Positions 50,155-60,306 of a stretch of 64,000 bases of DNA are shown here, in pieces; the stretch's first letter is position 1, and every line of letters starts with the position of its first letter. The notes beneath the pieces are model-generated. The model did not search any database. It saw only the letters and a program-made list of their open reading frames with translations, and was not told where the DNA came from. The DNA lies in NCBI GenBank assembly GCA_038146805.1, contig JAYQSH010000002.1:62001-126000 (forward strand), read 5' to 3'. The DNA comes from CAIYXB01 sp038146805. GTDB taxonomy: Bacteria > Cyanobacteriota > Vampirovibrionia > LMEP-6097. Both the position numbers and the translations under genes were made by a program.

Positions 50155-50580
50155 TTAATCTCTTTGCAAGCGCGCTGTTTTTAATAATAAAAGATGTTTT
50201 TGTAATCTTGCTTCAGCTAATAATAAATTTGGATTTGCAGTTTTTGCATTTTCATTAGATATTTGTAACTCTGCTTTTAAGTCATCTGCTTTTTTTTGTG
50301 CTCTTGCTTCATCGATGTTTTCAGCTCTGATCGCATAATCACTGATAATAGATACTTTGTTTTTGCTAACTTCTATAATTCCGTTCATAACCGCGATATA
50401 GTGAGCGGCATTATTTTCATCAAAATATTTTAAGGTACCAATTTGTAATTTTGATTTTAAAGCGGCATGATCTTTATAAATACCAATTTCTCCAGTTTCT
50501 GTTATTCCTGTAAGATGGTCAACTTCTTGAGAAACTAAAGTTCCTTCTGGTGTAACTAATTCCAAATTGATTTTTGTCAT
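50155..50580 (-). CDS. atpC: ATP synthase epsilon subunit
   Basis: Rotor subunit that inhibits ATP hydrolysis. The start MTKINLELVTPEGTLVSQEV, the GEIGIYKDHAAL motif and the C-terminal helical pair (IDEARAQKKADDLKAEL) are typical; about 141 residues. It stands alone here, whereas atpD normally precedes it. The ATG at 50580 follows TATAAT by seven bases, so the message is likely leaderless. Confidence 0.92.
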   Translation of the reverse strand: MTKINLELVTPEGTLVSQEVDHLTGITETGEIGIYKDHAALKSKLQIGTLKYFDENNAAHYIAVMNGIIEVSKNKVSIISDYAIRAENIDEARAQKKADDLKAELQISNENAKTANPNLLLAEARLQKHLLLLKTARLQRD

Positions 50581-50587
50581 CAATACT

Positions 50588-50593
50588 ATTATA
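50588..50593 (-). promoter_or_regulatory. -10 box for leaderless atpC
   Basis: TATAAT on the minus strand, then AGTATTG, then ATG. The spacer is identical to that of maeA. Confidence 0.5.
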
Positions 50594-50709
50594 CCAAGCT
50601 TGAAATCTCTTATTATTGTGTCTATCAGTATTTAATATTTTCTTTGTGAGTTTTTGCCTAAACTTTATTAACAGCAGCTAGCGCTTAAATGTTATTCTGG
50701 GAATACTGT

Positions 50710-53463
50710 ATGTGGTTGGTTCAAATAATTTTAATAGTTTTAGTTATTACAACTAATAATCTAGCGATGGCAAAAGCAAAACAAGATACTCCAAAAAATA
50801 AGCTTTGTAAAAGAGCTAAATGGTATTAAAGAGTACAAAATGCATAATGGCCTAAAAGTGCTTCTTAAACCTGATAGTTCAAATCCATCTTTTTCATGGC
50901 AAGTTTGGTATAAAGTTGGCAGTCGTAATGAAAATTTAAATTACACAGGCATAGCTCATTACTTAGAGCACATAATGTTTAAAGGAACCGAACAGTTTGA
51001 CAAAGGAGAAATTTCCCAAGCGATACAATTACGTGGCGGAATTTTTAATGCTTTTACTGGTGATGATTACACTGCATATTTTGAAAATTTTTCACCTGAA
51101 AACTTAGAGTTGGCAATAAAAATTGAGGCAGATAGAATGCGCAATGCCAAGATTGACCATGATGAAGTTGAGCTTGAGAGGTCAGTGATTGTTTCTGAGC
51201 TTGAAGGTGGGCGTAATAATCCAATATCTATTTTGTATGAAAATTTAAAATCACTTGCTTATGCAACTCATACTTATAAAAATCCAGTCATTGGATGGCG
51301 AGATGATTTAGACAACATTAATGCAAAAAAATCAAGGAGTTCTATGATACTTTTTACCATCCAAATAATGCTGTAGCAATTTTAGTTGGTAATTTTGACG
51401 AAGCCTTAGCATTAGAATTAATAGAAAAATATTTTTCTCAATATCAAGCTAGTGAAACAGCACTGCCTAAAGTACCGCAAGAAAGCAAACAAAAAGGTTT
51501 AAAGGAAATTACTATTTATAATGAAGGAAATCAAAAATTTTAGCAATGGCTTTTCATATTCCTGAATTTATTCATGAAGACAGTCCAGCTATTGAACTTA
51601 TTAGCGATATAGTCTTTAGTGGTCTTTCAAGTCGCCTCTATCCAAAATTAGTTGATTCTGGCTTAGCTACAAATGTTTCTGGAGTCTCTGAGTCTTCAAT
51701 TGATCCTGGGATTTTAGGATTTTGTTGTTTTAAATCCAGAAGCTGATATTAATCAAGTTGAAAAAATTATCGATAATGAGCTTGATGCTATCAAAGAAAA
51801 TTTATCAGAAGAAGAAGTGTTACTTGCTAAAGCAAAAGAAAAGTCAAGTTTTATTTATCAACGTGATGGTGCTTATGATGAAGGCATGCAAATTGGCTAT
51901 TTTGAAGCCTTAAGTGCAGATTGGACTTTGTATACAAGATGGCTCGATAATATCAATGCTGTTAGTGTTGCTGATGTGCAAAATGTAGCAAAAAAATATT
52001 TTGTCAAAGCAAACAAAACAGTTGCTCGTTTATTGCCAGAAAAAGCACCAGAGCAATTAAGTAATGATGTTCAGTTTGAAGAATTTGAAAAAGTTGAAGC
52101 TAACTATGGAGCTGGTGTTGCCGATCCTATTGATCCAGCTAAATTCAAAAAACTTTTGCAACTTACAGAAGCACAATATTCCAAAGGTAAAACTTTTCCT
52201 CAGCTTAAATTAGATTTTGAAAATTTATCCTCTGATAATTTGAAATTCTACTTTCGCGAGGATTCAAGCTTACCATTAGTTTATGCAAATTTTGCTTTTT
52301 ATGCTGGTAATGCCAGTGAAAAGAAACCGGGCTTAGCTTATATTGTCTCTGAAATGTTAGAGCGTGGTTCTAGTAAATATGATAAATTTGAGCGATCAAA
52401 ACTTTTAGATCTTTATGGTGCAGATCTGGATTTTACGACTAATAGTGAATACGCTAAAATCCATATGTCAACTGTCTCTGACAACCTTGATAAAGTTTTA
52501 GATGTTTTGCTTGATAATTTACAAAAGCCAAATTTTGATAAAGATGAATTAGAAAAACTTAAAGAACTTGTAATTGCAAGATTAAAGGTAGAAGATGATT
52601 CACCGCAAAAAATTGCTAATCGTCAAATTACTCAATTGCTTTATCCTTCTAAACACCCTTACTATATACCAAGTGTCGATGAAAGAATTAAAGCAATCGA
52701 AACAATTAATATAGACGATGTTAAAAAGTTTTATCAAGAACACTACAATAAAGAAAATTTATATGTCTCTATTGTTGGTGATATCAAAAAAGCAAAAGCT
52801 CAAGAGATAGTTTCTTCTTTGTTTGCTGATTTAAATAAAGATTTTAAATCAAAAAACATTAGACCAGAAATAGAAGTTGTCAATAATAAAAAAACTAGTC
52901 ATGAAGATGTTTTGAAACCTGATAAAACTCAATCAGAGATAGTGATTGCACATACGGGTGAAGTCGATCGTTCTCATAAGGATTTTTATCCTTTGTATGT
53001 TGCTAATTTTGCTTTAGGTGGCAGTGCCTTGTCTTCTCGACTAGGTACAGTGGTGCGTGATGATAATGGTTTGGTCTATAATGTGCGTTCAAGCTTTAAC
53101 GCTGGTATTGGAGCTGGAATGTATAAAATCATTCTTGGCTGTAACCCAAAGAATGTTGCTAAGGCTATAAAAATCACCAAAGAAACAATTGATCAATTTG
53201 TGCAATCAGGGATTTCAGAATTAGAACTTAAAATGACAAAATCTTTTATGACTGGATCATTGCCAGTAAGAAACCTTTCAAGTATGGAAGATATTGCAGA
53301 AACTTTGTTACAAATGTTGATTTACGACTTGGGTGAAAACTATATTAAAAATTATAATGAAAATATGTCTTCTATTTCAAAAAAACAAGTTGATGCAGCT
53401 GCAAAAACATATATAAAAACAGATGATTTTAGTTCTGTTGTAGTTGGTCCAGCATATCAATAA
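50710..53463 (+). CDS. M16-family zinc peptidase, two-domain, secreted (frame breaks)
   Basis: Pitrilysin/processing-peptidase-like protease of about 915 residues. The ATG at 50710 gives MWLVQIILIVLVITTNNLAMA, a signal peptide. A break near 50805 leads to the first domain with the inverted zinc motif HYLEHIMFKGT and the distal ELERSVIVSELEG. Breaks near 51335, 51538 and 51725 split the middle. The second half (51817-53463) is intact, with RKPGLAYIVSEMLERGS and GGSALSSRLGTVVRDDNGLVY; it lacks the zinc motif, as is usual for the partner domain. Probably periplasmic. Confidence 0.85.
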
Positions 53464-53923
53464 GTGCTTGGTTTGAACATATAAACCTGATACCGATTGA
53501 ATCCCAAGTGTATTCTAGTTCTTTAGTGTTACCGGCATCAACCCAAAAATAAATCTTGTGATTATGTTCATTCCCGATTATTGCAAGTGGTTCAATTATC
53601 AATTCAAAGCTAGGATCAGCTGGTTCAAAGCGTAAACTTTGTTTTTGTGATTTTAAGTACTGCTCTAAACTATTACTAAGACTTTTGATTTCATTAAAGG
53701 GTTCAAGCGCAAAAGCAAATTTGCCAATTTCGGCTACCGTTCCTACTGCAGAAATTGTTTCTTTGTTTTGTGATTTAAATTGATATATCTCTTTACCATT
53801 AAAAAAATTTATTTGGTAGTATTGCCAAACTTGGTTTTGCTCTTTCTTTTGCTCTAAAAACTCGATTTCTAAAGCTACCTGTGTCACAGGGTTTTTGTTA
53901 ATTGATTCAAGCCTAAGTTTCAA
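53429..53923 (-). CDS. Hypothetical protein, 164 aa
   Basis: Not recognised. Starts MKLRLESINKNPVTQVALEIEF. Soluble, beta-rich by appearance (YYQINFFNGKEIYQFKSQN, HKIYFWVDAGNTKELEY). No signal peptide. Overlaps the M16 gene end by 35 bases and is followed by nothing on its own strand; lpxB lies 22 bases upstream, so they may be one transcript. Confidence 0.5.
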   Translation of the reverse strand: MKLRLESINKNPVTQVALEIEFLEQKKEQNQVWQYYQINFFNGKEIYQFKSQNKETISAVGTVAEIGKFAFALEPFNEIKSLSNSLEQYLKSQKQSLRFEPADPSFELIIEPLAIIGNEHNHKIYFWVDAGNTKELEYTWDSIGIRFICSNQALIDMLDQLQQN

Positions 53924-53944
53924 TTTAATTCCTTTTGAGTTCAG

Positions 53945-55067
53945 CTACACAAAGTTTATAACTTGGATAGGAGCAAAATCTTGAGAAAAATCTTCTAAAG
54001 CTTTTTGCATTAAATGGTAATAATTACTAAAAGAATTGTCTTCAAACCAATTTAAAGTTTCTTCTATAAAGTTTTTTTCGTTAGCTTGATATTGTATGAA
54101 TTCTCTAACCAAATCTCGCCCCGCAATGATATTGACCAAACCGGCTTTATCAATTGTTCTAAAAATTCTATAAAGTAAATAATTCAGTTGTGTACTTTTG
54201 TAACTTAAAAATAAGGTGTTCCATAAAAAGCAGCTTCAAGAGTAACTGTACCAGAACAAAGCCAAAGAGCATCAGCGGCACTTAAAAGTGTATGATTTGG
54301 GTTTTTATTGTTTGTCTCTAGTAGTTCAATGTCATCTTGTTTATCAAAACCATATTGATTTAAAGTTTCGATATCTATACTTGGTGCTTTGGCGAGTAAA
54401 AATTTGAACTTTCTTTGTGGTAGTTGTTTTTTGATTGCTTGTGCACTTTTGATCATGATTGGAAGCATATGTTTAATTTCGGACTTACGGCTTCCCGGAA
54501 AAACACCAATAAGTGTCTCACTTTGCTCGACATTAAGATCTTTTTTGAAACTGCGATTGCTTAAGCTTGCAAATACTGGGTTGCCAACAAATCTGTGGGG
54601 AATACGGTGTTTAGCATAAATTTTTCTTCAAATGGTAATGTGCATAATACTTTGTCAAAGGCTTTTTTGATGTCTTTAATTCGCCATGGTCTTGAAGCCC
54701 AAATTTGTGGCGCTATAAACTGAATGATTTTTCCTTTAAAGCCATTTCGTTTTAATTTTTTTGCAAGTCTGGTATGGAAAGCTCCATAATCAACTGTAAT
54801 AATAATATCTGGTTGAAAATCAATGATCTTTTCATATAGATCTTTTTCTAGTTGGAAAATTTTACTTAGGTTAGCCAAGATTTCACTGATACCTGAAAAA
54901 CTATAGTCTTTATAATTTGCTAGAAGTTCAATTTGATTTTCTTGAAAAATACTAGAGCCAAAGCCTTTAATAATCAACTGTTCATTTGTTAGCCTAAGTT
55001 CTTTTATAAGATTACTTGCATGAATCTCGCCGCTTAGTTCTCCGCATGATATAAAAACTTTTTGCAT
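53945..55067 (-). CDS. lpxB: Lipid-A-disaccharide synthase LpxB (two frame breaks)
   Basis: Joins UDP-diacylglucosamine and lipid X to form the lipid A disaccharide, evidence for an outer membrane. The N-terminal piece has CGELSGEIHASNLI and FIAPQIWASRPWRI. A break near 54575 leads to FPGSRKSEIKHMLPIMI and the CSGTVTLEAAFYGTP motif. Another near 54205 leads to the C-terminal helices (AGRDLVREFIQYQ). Total about 370 residues, the family length. Confidence 0.87.
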
Positions 55068-55112
55068 TTTTATTTTTCTTTGTTTGTGATCTCAATAAGT
55101 TTTTATAGGTAT

Positions 55113-55503
55113 TTAAAAACCATTAGCTCTTGATGCGGTCAAGGTTTGAGCAATCCCCATTTCTTCAATAAAAGCAGGATTAATTGCTAATATCGCTTCA
55201 GTGCTATTATCGTTCATACCTTCAATTAAAAGTGCGACCAAACCTTTAACTAAGTGTGAATTTGACCATCCTTGAAATTGCATTTTGTTGTCATTTTTTT
55301 GCCAGTGATATAAACAAGTGAGGCGCAACCATGTACTTGATTTTCAGTTGTTTTGTCTGCCGGGTCAAAATCCTTAAGTCTTTTGCCAAGTTCAATAATT
55401 CTTTCAAATCTTTTGTCTTTATCGGTGATTTTTTGAAATTGTAAAAATCTTTTTCTAGTTTTTCAGTTAATTTAAATTTATTCTTTGCTTCTGTGTCTGT
55501 CAT
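55113..55503 (-). CDS. sufE: Cysteine desulfurase-stimulating protein SufE (frame breaks)
   Basis: Accepts sulfur from SufS for Fe-S cluster assembly. The ATG at 55503 gives MTDTEAKNKF. A shift near 55445 leads to QKITDKDKRFERIIELGKRL and the catalytic Cys in ENQVHGCASLVY; a second shift near 55335 leads to WSNSHLVKGLVALLIEGM and the ending LTASRANGF. Motifs follow SufE closely. sufS and sufBCD are not nearby. The start overlaps the gene before it by about 19 bases. Confidence 0.82.
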
Positions 55504-56087
55504 TATTATTGTTAACTTCTTTATTGAATCCCAGCGTTTCTTTAATTTTATCGCCAAACTCTGCAAAGATATTTATAACATTTCTTTTGACTTTAAAGTC
55601 GTCACTAAGTGGCACGTATGTACTATTTCCGGCAAGCATTTCAACATCCAAGAGTTTACCGAGTGATTCAAAAATTGCTCTAAATTTGGTTCTATTTAAG
55701 GCATAATCTCTAAAATTAATTTCATGATTTTCGTCTATGTCTTCTATGAATTCTAAAATTTCAGCTGAATTGATTTTTTTATTAAACAACAATAAATTTT
55801 GCAATGATTTTGGTAAGGCATCAAATTCCTCTTCACTAAATTCATGTTCTAAAAAACTACTAAGCTTACGTCCTTTTAAGATGCGTTTGATATCTTTTTC
55901 TAAGTTCAAAGAGATATTGACTACTAATAACTTGTGAAACAGCACCAAGGTTTAAATTTTGTGGAGTAATTGCTTGAGTCTTTTGGGCTATTGTATTTAT
56001 TCTTTGAGCTTCAGCAATTTGTGCTTTATTGTTTAGTTGGCCACTAAATAATTTTGATTTTATTGAATTGCTAATATTTATATTCAT
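55485..56087 (-). CDS. Hypothetical protein (~195 aa, one frame break)
   Basis: Not recognised. The N-terminal piece starts MNINISNSIKSKLFSGQ and is Gln/Asn-rich; a shift near 55895 joins NLEKDIKRILKGRKLSSFLEHEF and an acidic helical remainder (LEFIEDIDENHEINF). No signal peptide. Upstream of sufE and lpxB on the same strand. Confidence 0.45.
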
Positions 56088-56218
56088 TTTGCAAAAATTG
56101 AAATTATATATATTTAATAGACGTTACTCATTTATTTAAGGTTCTCTTTCTTAAGTTTTCCCTTGTTTTTAGTTAAAATATAAGTTAGTTAAGCTCGCTT
56201 AAGCTTATCTTTAACTTT

Positions 56219-56292
56219 GGTGGCATTGGCCAATGGTAAGGCAGAGGTCTGCAACACCTTTATCCCCAGTTCGAATCTGGGTGCCACCTCCA
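56219..56292 (+). tRNA. trnC: tRNA-Cys (GCA)
   Basis: Acceptor GGTGGCA pairs with TGCCACC; anticodon loop CTGCAAC gives GCA; T-arm CCCCAGTTCGAATCTGGG; encoded CCA. 74 bases. The 222 bases after it, up to the adhesin start, show no gene. Confidence 0.95.
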
Positions 56293-56514
56293 ATTTTAAT
56301 TTTTTTATAGCCAAAACTATTTAGTTATTACTTTTTTTGTCGATATATCTTTATTAGGTGCTTTTAGCAAATTTCGAAAGCTCGGATTTCGTTTGCCTGT
56401 TAATGCTGAGTTTACTGTTTGTAAATGATGACTTTGAGGCTCGTGAATAACACAGTAATCAGGATTTGTTAAAAGTAGCTAAGCATATGGTTGAAGGGTG
56501 AGGCGTGAATAAAA

Positions 56515-57864
56515 AAAATCTGTTGTTAATATTTACTATTGTTTTTTTAACTTCAATAAATAATATTGATTTTTCAGGAGCTGGTGAAAACGAACAAAAA
56601 TATATTGATCAAAGCTTAGCAATCTTTGCTAAAAACAAAAGTGACAAACATAATTTAAAAATTTTAAAAGCTTGAATCTCAAAGTTCAAATGCTAAAGGG
56701 GATTTTTCTATTGCTTTAGGTGAAGACAATAAATCACTAAAAGAGTTTTCTTTTTCAAGTGGTAAAGCTAATTTATCAAGTGCGAGGTTCTCTCAAGCTC
56801 ATGGTCGTCATAATGAAGCAAAGGGAGATTTTGCTTATGCTTATGGTGATTATACGACTGCTCAAGCTATGTATGCATATAGTTTTGGTGCTTTAAATAT
56901 TTCTCGTGGTTTGTATTCTTATAGCTTTGGAAAGTTTAATGATGCGCATGGTGATTATGCCGTGAGTTTTGGAAAAAATAATTTTGCTGATGAATACTCA
57001 ATGGCGCTTGGAAAAAACAACGAAGTCAAAGCAAAAAATTCTTTTGCTTTTGGACAAGAAAATAAAATTGCAAATGATTTTGCATATAGTCTTGGTAAAG
57101 ACAACTCAATTCATGGTGAAAATTCTTTTGCTATTGGAGATCATATCGAACTATATAATAAAAATTCTTTTGCTATTGGTTCTAATATCAATTCTTCTGC
57201 GGCAAATACTGTGACAATTGGTGTAAGTCCATCAAAACTCTATAATAATATTGCCAATAGTTTAATGGTAGGTTTTAATTCAGATATTCCAACTTTGTTT
57301 GTGTCATCTAGTTATGGTGATGGTTTGACAGGTACTGTGGGTATTGGAACCGTTGATGTTTCACCAATGGTCAAGTTGCATGTAAAAGGTTCTGTTTTGA
57401 TTGATGATGGCAATCAAAAAGAAAATTTTATTTTTGTTAGTGATGAAAATGGAAAGGGGCAATGGAAAGATCCAAAAGAAATGGGTTTTTTGATGAGCAG
57501 TAAAAAAAGAAAAGAAGAAGAAAAAAAAATTTCAGAGCTTAATAAAAAAATAAAAGTAAACGATGAAGATGAAGAGGATATAGAAATTGGTTTTGATAAA
57601 TCTCAGCGTCGACCGCCATCAATTTTTATTGATAATGATGGGATGAATAATTCATCTAATGTGGGTGTGGGTACCAGTCAACCCCAACAAAAATTACATA
57701 TTGCAGGCGCAATGAGGCTTGAACCTCAGGCATTTCCACCAAAAAATGTTTCTGCGGGTGATATTTTTTATCATCGTTCAGGTGCTTTTTGTGGTTTTAT
57801 TGAAGAAGTTGCAGGGCAGGGTTATTGGCAAAAGCTTGCAGGCAATGGTTATTGTGAGGGTTAG
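56515..57864 (+). CDS. Secreted adhesin with YadA-head-like repeats (one frame break)
   Basis: The GTG at 56515 begins a signal peptide (LLLIFTIVFLTSINNIDF). A break near 56672 (a one-base change) joins SQSSNAKGDFSIALGEDN. From there to about residue 230 come many 14-16-residue units of the form NSFAFGQENKIANDFAYSLG, the left-handed beta-roll pattern of trimeric autotransporter heads. Then a fibre-like region (GTVGIGTVDVSPMVKLHVKG, FVSDENGKGQWKD), a charged linker and a C-terminal domain ending YWQKLAGNGYCEG. No C-terminal membrane anchor is visible, so it is not a classical autotransporter. It shares the LTSD/VSD-ENG-W motif with the giant protein at 14-18 kb. Confidence 0.7.
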
Positions 57865-57916
57865 TTTTAAAATATTTTATTAAAAGACTTTTTTTATACT
57901 GAGGATATATTAAGCT

Positions 57917-58551
57917 ATGTTCTTATTAACAATTTTAAGTATATTTTTAATTAATCCAGTCTTTGCTGATGATGATATTCTACGAAACAATAATTGTTTT
58001 GAGCATAATTTCAAGGGTCAGTGCAAATCTAGTTGATGGTGCTAAATGTACTCCTGTCAAAGTACCCCTTGGTCCTGGTGAAGATCAAAAAGATACTGGT
58101 GCTTGTGTAGTGCAATCTATTAACGATATATTTTATTGTTTGTTGTCCTAAACCTGAAGCTGTTTCTGAAATCGTCTATCCTATTTCTCTGCAAGATAGT
58201 GATGCATGTTCATCTGAACAATTAAAAGATAAGTTTAAACAGATAAAGAAGAAAAATTGGTGAATTGCAAGATACTAGAAATGCTTTACAGCAAAATTCT
58301 TATAAACAACAAAATTAAACTTTTAATCTAAAAATCCTGAGAAATATACTACTGCTCTTCCTATTGAGAGAATCTTTCAGGATGATTTAGAGAATAATAT
58401 TATGGTTTATGAAAAAGGTAAGACAACTCGAATCTTTCAATTAAACCAAGAAATTAAAGCAAATAAAGATGGATACTATACATTAAAAGACAGTTATGGT
58501 AATCAAAGCAAGTTCAGCTATTCTAAAGGTCTATTCAAGATGTTAAATTAG
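57917..58551 (+). pseudogene. Secreted Cys-rich protein, paralogue 1 (frame breaks)
   Basis: The ATG at 57917 gives a clean signal peptide, MFLLTILSIFLINPVFA, then Cys-containing sequence (NNCFEHNFKGQCKSS). Breaks near 58035, 58130, 58260 and 58315 split DGAKCTPVKVPLGPGEDQ, CCPKPEAVSEIVYPISLQD, a coiled segment GELQDTRNALQQNSYKQQN, and the end KYTTALPIERIFQDDL...GLFKMLN. The coiled segment and the DNA after it match the gene at 59.9 kb. Function unknown. The stretch 58552-58858 after it holds no gene I can see. Confidence 0.5.
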
Positions 58552-58858
58552 TTTTTATAACCTAGTCAATCATTAGTAATGTTAAAAAAAAATAATTTAA
58601 ACTCCAAGAATTCTGTCGATAAAAGAATAAGTATAAATAATAATCGGAGATTTTCTGAAAAAATTATTGCAATTTCCAATTTCGCAAGCTTAATTCTTTA
58701 GACGAACTCATAGATTCATTGCTAATCCTAACTTATTTCAATTTTAAAAGAGAGATAAATTTTTCTAAATCATAGGTTGAAACCACCAGGTTTTTGGACT
58801 CAGGCGTGTTTGATCAGGAGAAATTAGATTCTCCGTCAGCTGCAAAGTTAAATTTTAG

Positions 58859-59798
58859 TCAACTGGTATCGAGTTGAAGTTCTCTCTGCAAGGCTTCTGC
58901 TGGTGTCAACCAATCCAAACATTTCATTGGAGCAGTCCTTAGGTTCTCTGCAATTTGATCCAACTCTGCTTGAGTTACATTGCTAAAATCTGTACCTTTT
59001 GGATGATACACTCTCAGTTCTTTATTCAGCTGTTCAATTGCTCCTTTCTCATAAGGTGCTGATGGTCTAGTGAAATAAGTTGGGACACCAGTCAGAGCCT
59101 TGATTACAGAGTGACCTACAAATGACTTGTCATTGTCGGTTGAAAAACTTTTAACCCAATCAATTAGATTGTTTTTAATTCTTCTGTCGTTAGAAATTCA
59201 GTCTTGTTTTCAAGTTTGATGAAAAAATGGATACCTTGTTTTTCGCTCTCTACCACTGAGGATACAAGCTCTACTGCAGAACAACCTACGACGAAATCTA
59301 TTTCCAAATGACCAAATTCTTCTCAGTATTTGCTTTTCTGGACGTTCTGAAATACTTACTCGATCATAGATACCATGCTTGGATGATAAGCCGGTGATTG
59401 CGTTTCAGTATTTTATGTTTGCAGTATCGTTTTTAATTTTGGATTAGAGTTGATGAAAATGTATATTGCACTTCTACTAACACAGACCTTTTTCGTTTAG
59501 CAGTTGCAAAATTTGTTCTGGACTTCTTCGTTTCTTGAGCTCATCCTTGATAAATTTTTGAATTTCAGGGTCACCAAGGACTGGTTTCTCTCGTTGTATC
59601 TTTCTAGAGTCTGCTAATTCTTGAGCTTTTTCTGGATTATAGGTCCCCTCTACTGAATTTCTAGCAAGTTCTTGGCTAATTGCTGATTGGCTAAAACCTA
59701 ATTTTTCGGCAATAGTTCGCTGGTAGGGCTGAAAATGCATAATTAATGCGATATTTGAAGCGTTCTATTCTAGGGGTAAGACGTTGGTAAGTGCTCAT
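58859..59798 (-). pseudogene. IS30-family transposase remnant
   Basis: The ATG at 59798 (MSTYQRLTPRIERF) and the helix-turn-helix AEKLGFSQSAISQELARNS with YNPEKAQELADSRK are IS30-like. The catalytic part is broken many times, but SFSTDNDKSFVGHSVIKAL, YFTRPSAPYEKGAIEQLN and YHPKGTDFSNVTQAEL are readable in three frames, ending TPAEALQRELQLDTS at 58859. Inverted repeats were not found. It lies between the two Cys-rich paralogues. Confidence 0.8.
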
Positions 59799-59878
59799 TT
59801 TCGTTGTGTTTTTCACTATTTACAACCGATGGGCACTTCTTTTCGATAAATATTAACTTTCTTTAAATTAGCTGGTCA

Positions 59879-60252
59879 GTGGAAACTGCCATTTTATTAA
59901 CTTTAATCGTGAGCTTATACTTTCCAAGTTTTGCATATGATGCACCCCCTCAACTTGTAGAAGGAAGTCAAGAACTTATGCTGCCTGGTGAAAATGATGA
60001 ATTGACAGACTGTGGCCGTAAATATGGTCGCTTATATAACAAACAAATTACTTATGACACCTATGCAGATTGTGAAGCAGAATGTAATGGCAGAGAAGGA
60101 AAACATTTAACTAGTAGACGAAATAATAAAACTTGTTGTTGGCTGGAGGATTATGGACAATCTGAACTTACTTTAGAAGAAACTGTTCAAAATCTAAATA
60201 AAAAATTGATGATTTGCAAGATACTGTAAATTATCTCCAACATAGATCATGA
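59879..60252 (+). CDS. Secreted Cys-rich protein, paralogue 2 (C-terminal frame break)
   Basis: The GTG at 59879 gives ILLTLIVSLYFPSFA, a signal peptide, then DCGRKYGRLYNKQITYDTY, ADCEAECNGREG and KTCCWLEDYGQ, with six Cys likely forming disulfides. The frame ends at 60229, but a one-base change joins IDDLQDTVNYLQHRS ending at 60252, matching the coiled segment of paralogue 1. Only 80 bases separate it from the IS30 remnant, so the true N-terminus may have been altered. Followed by a strong terminator. Confidence 0.5.
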
Positions 60253-60277
60253 AATTAGCAATCAAACTTTTAATCTA

Positions 60278-60306
60278 AAAAGCCTATGAAAAAATCATAG
60301 GCTTTT
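60278..60306. terminator. Strong bidirectional terminator
   Basis: AAAAGCCTATGA (60278-60289) and TCATAGGCTTTT (60295-60306) form a perfect 12-base stem around a five-base loop, with T-runs on both strands. It can end both the Cys-rich gene and the ribD region coming from the right. Confidence 0.85.
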
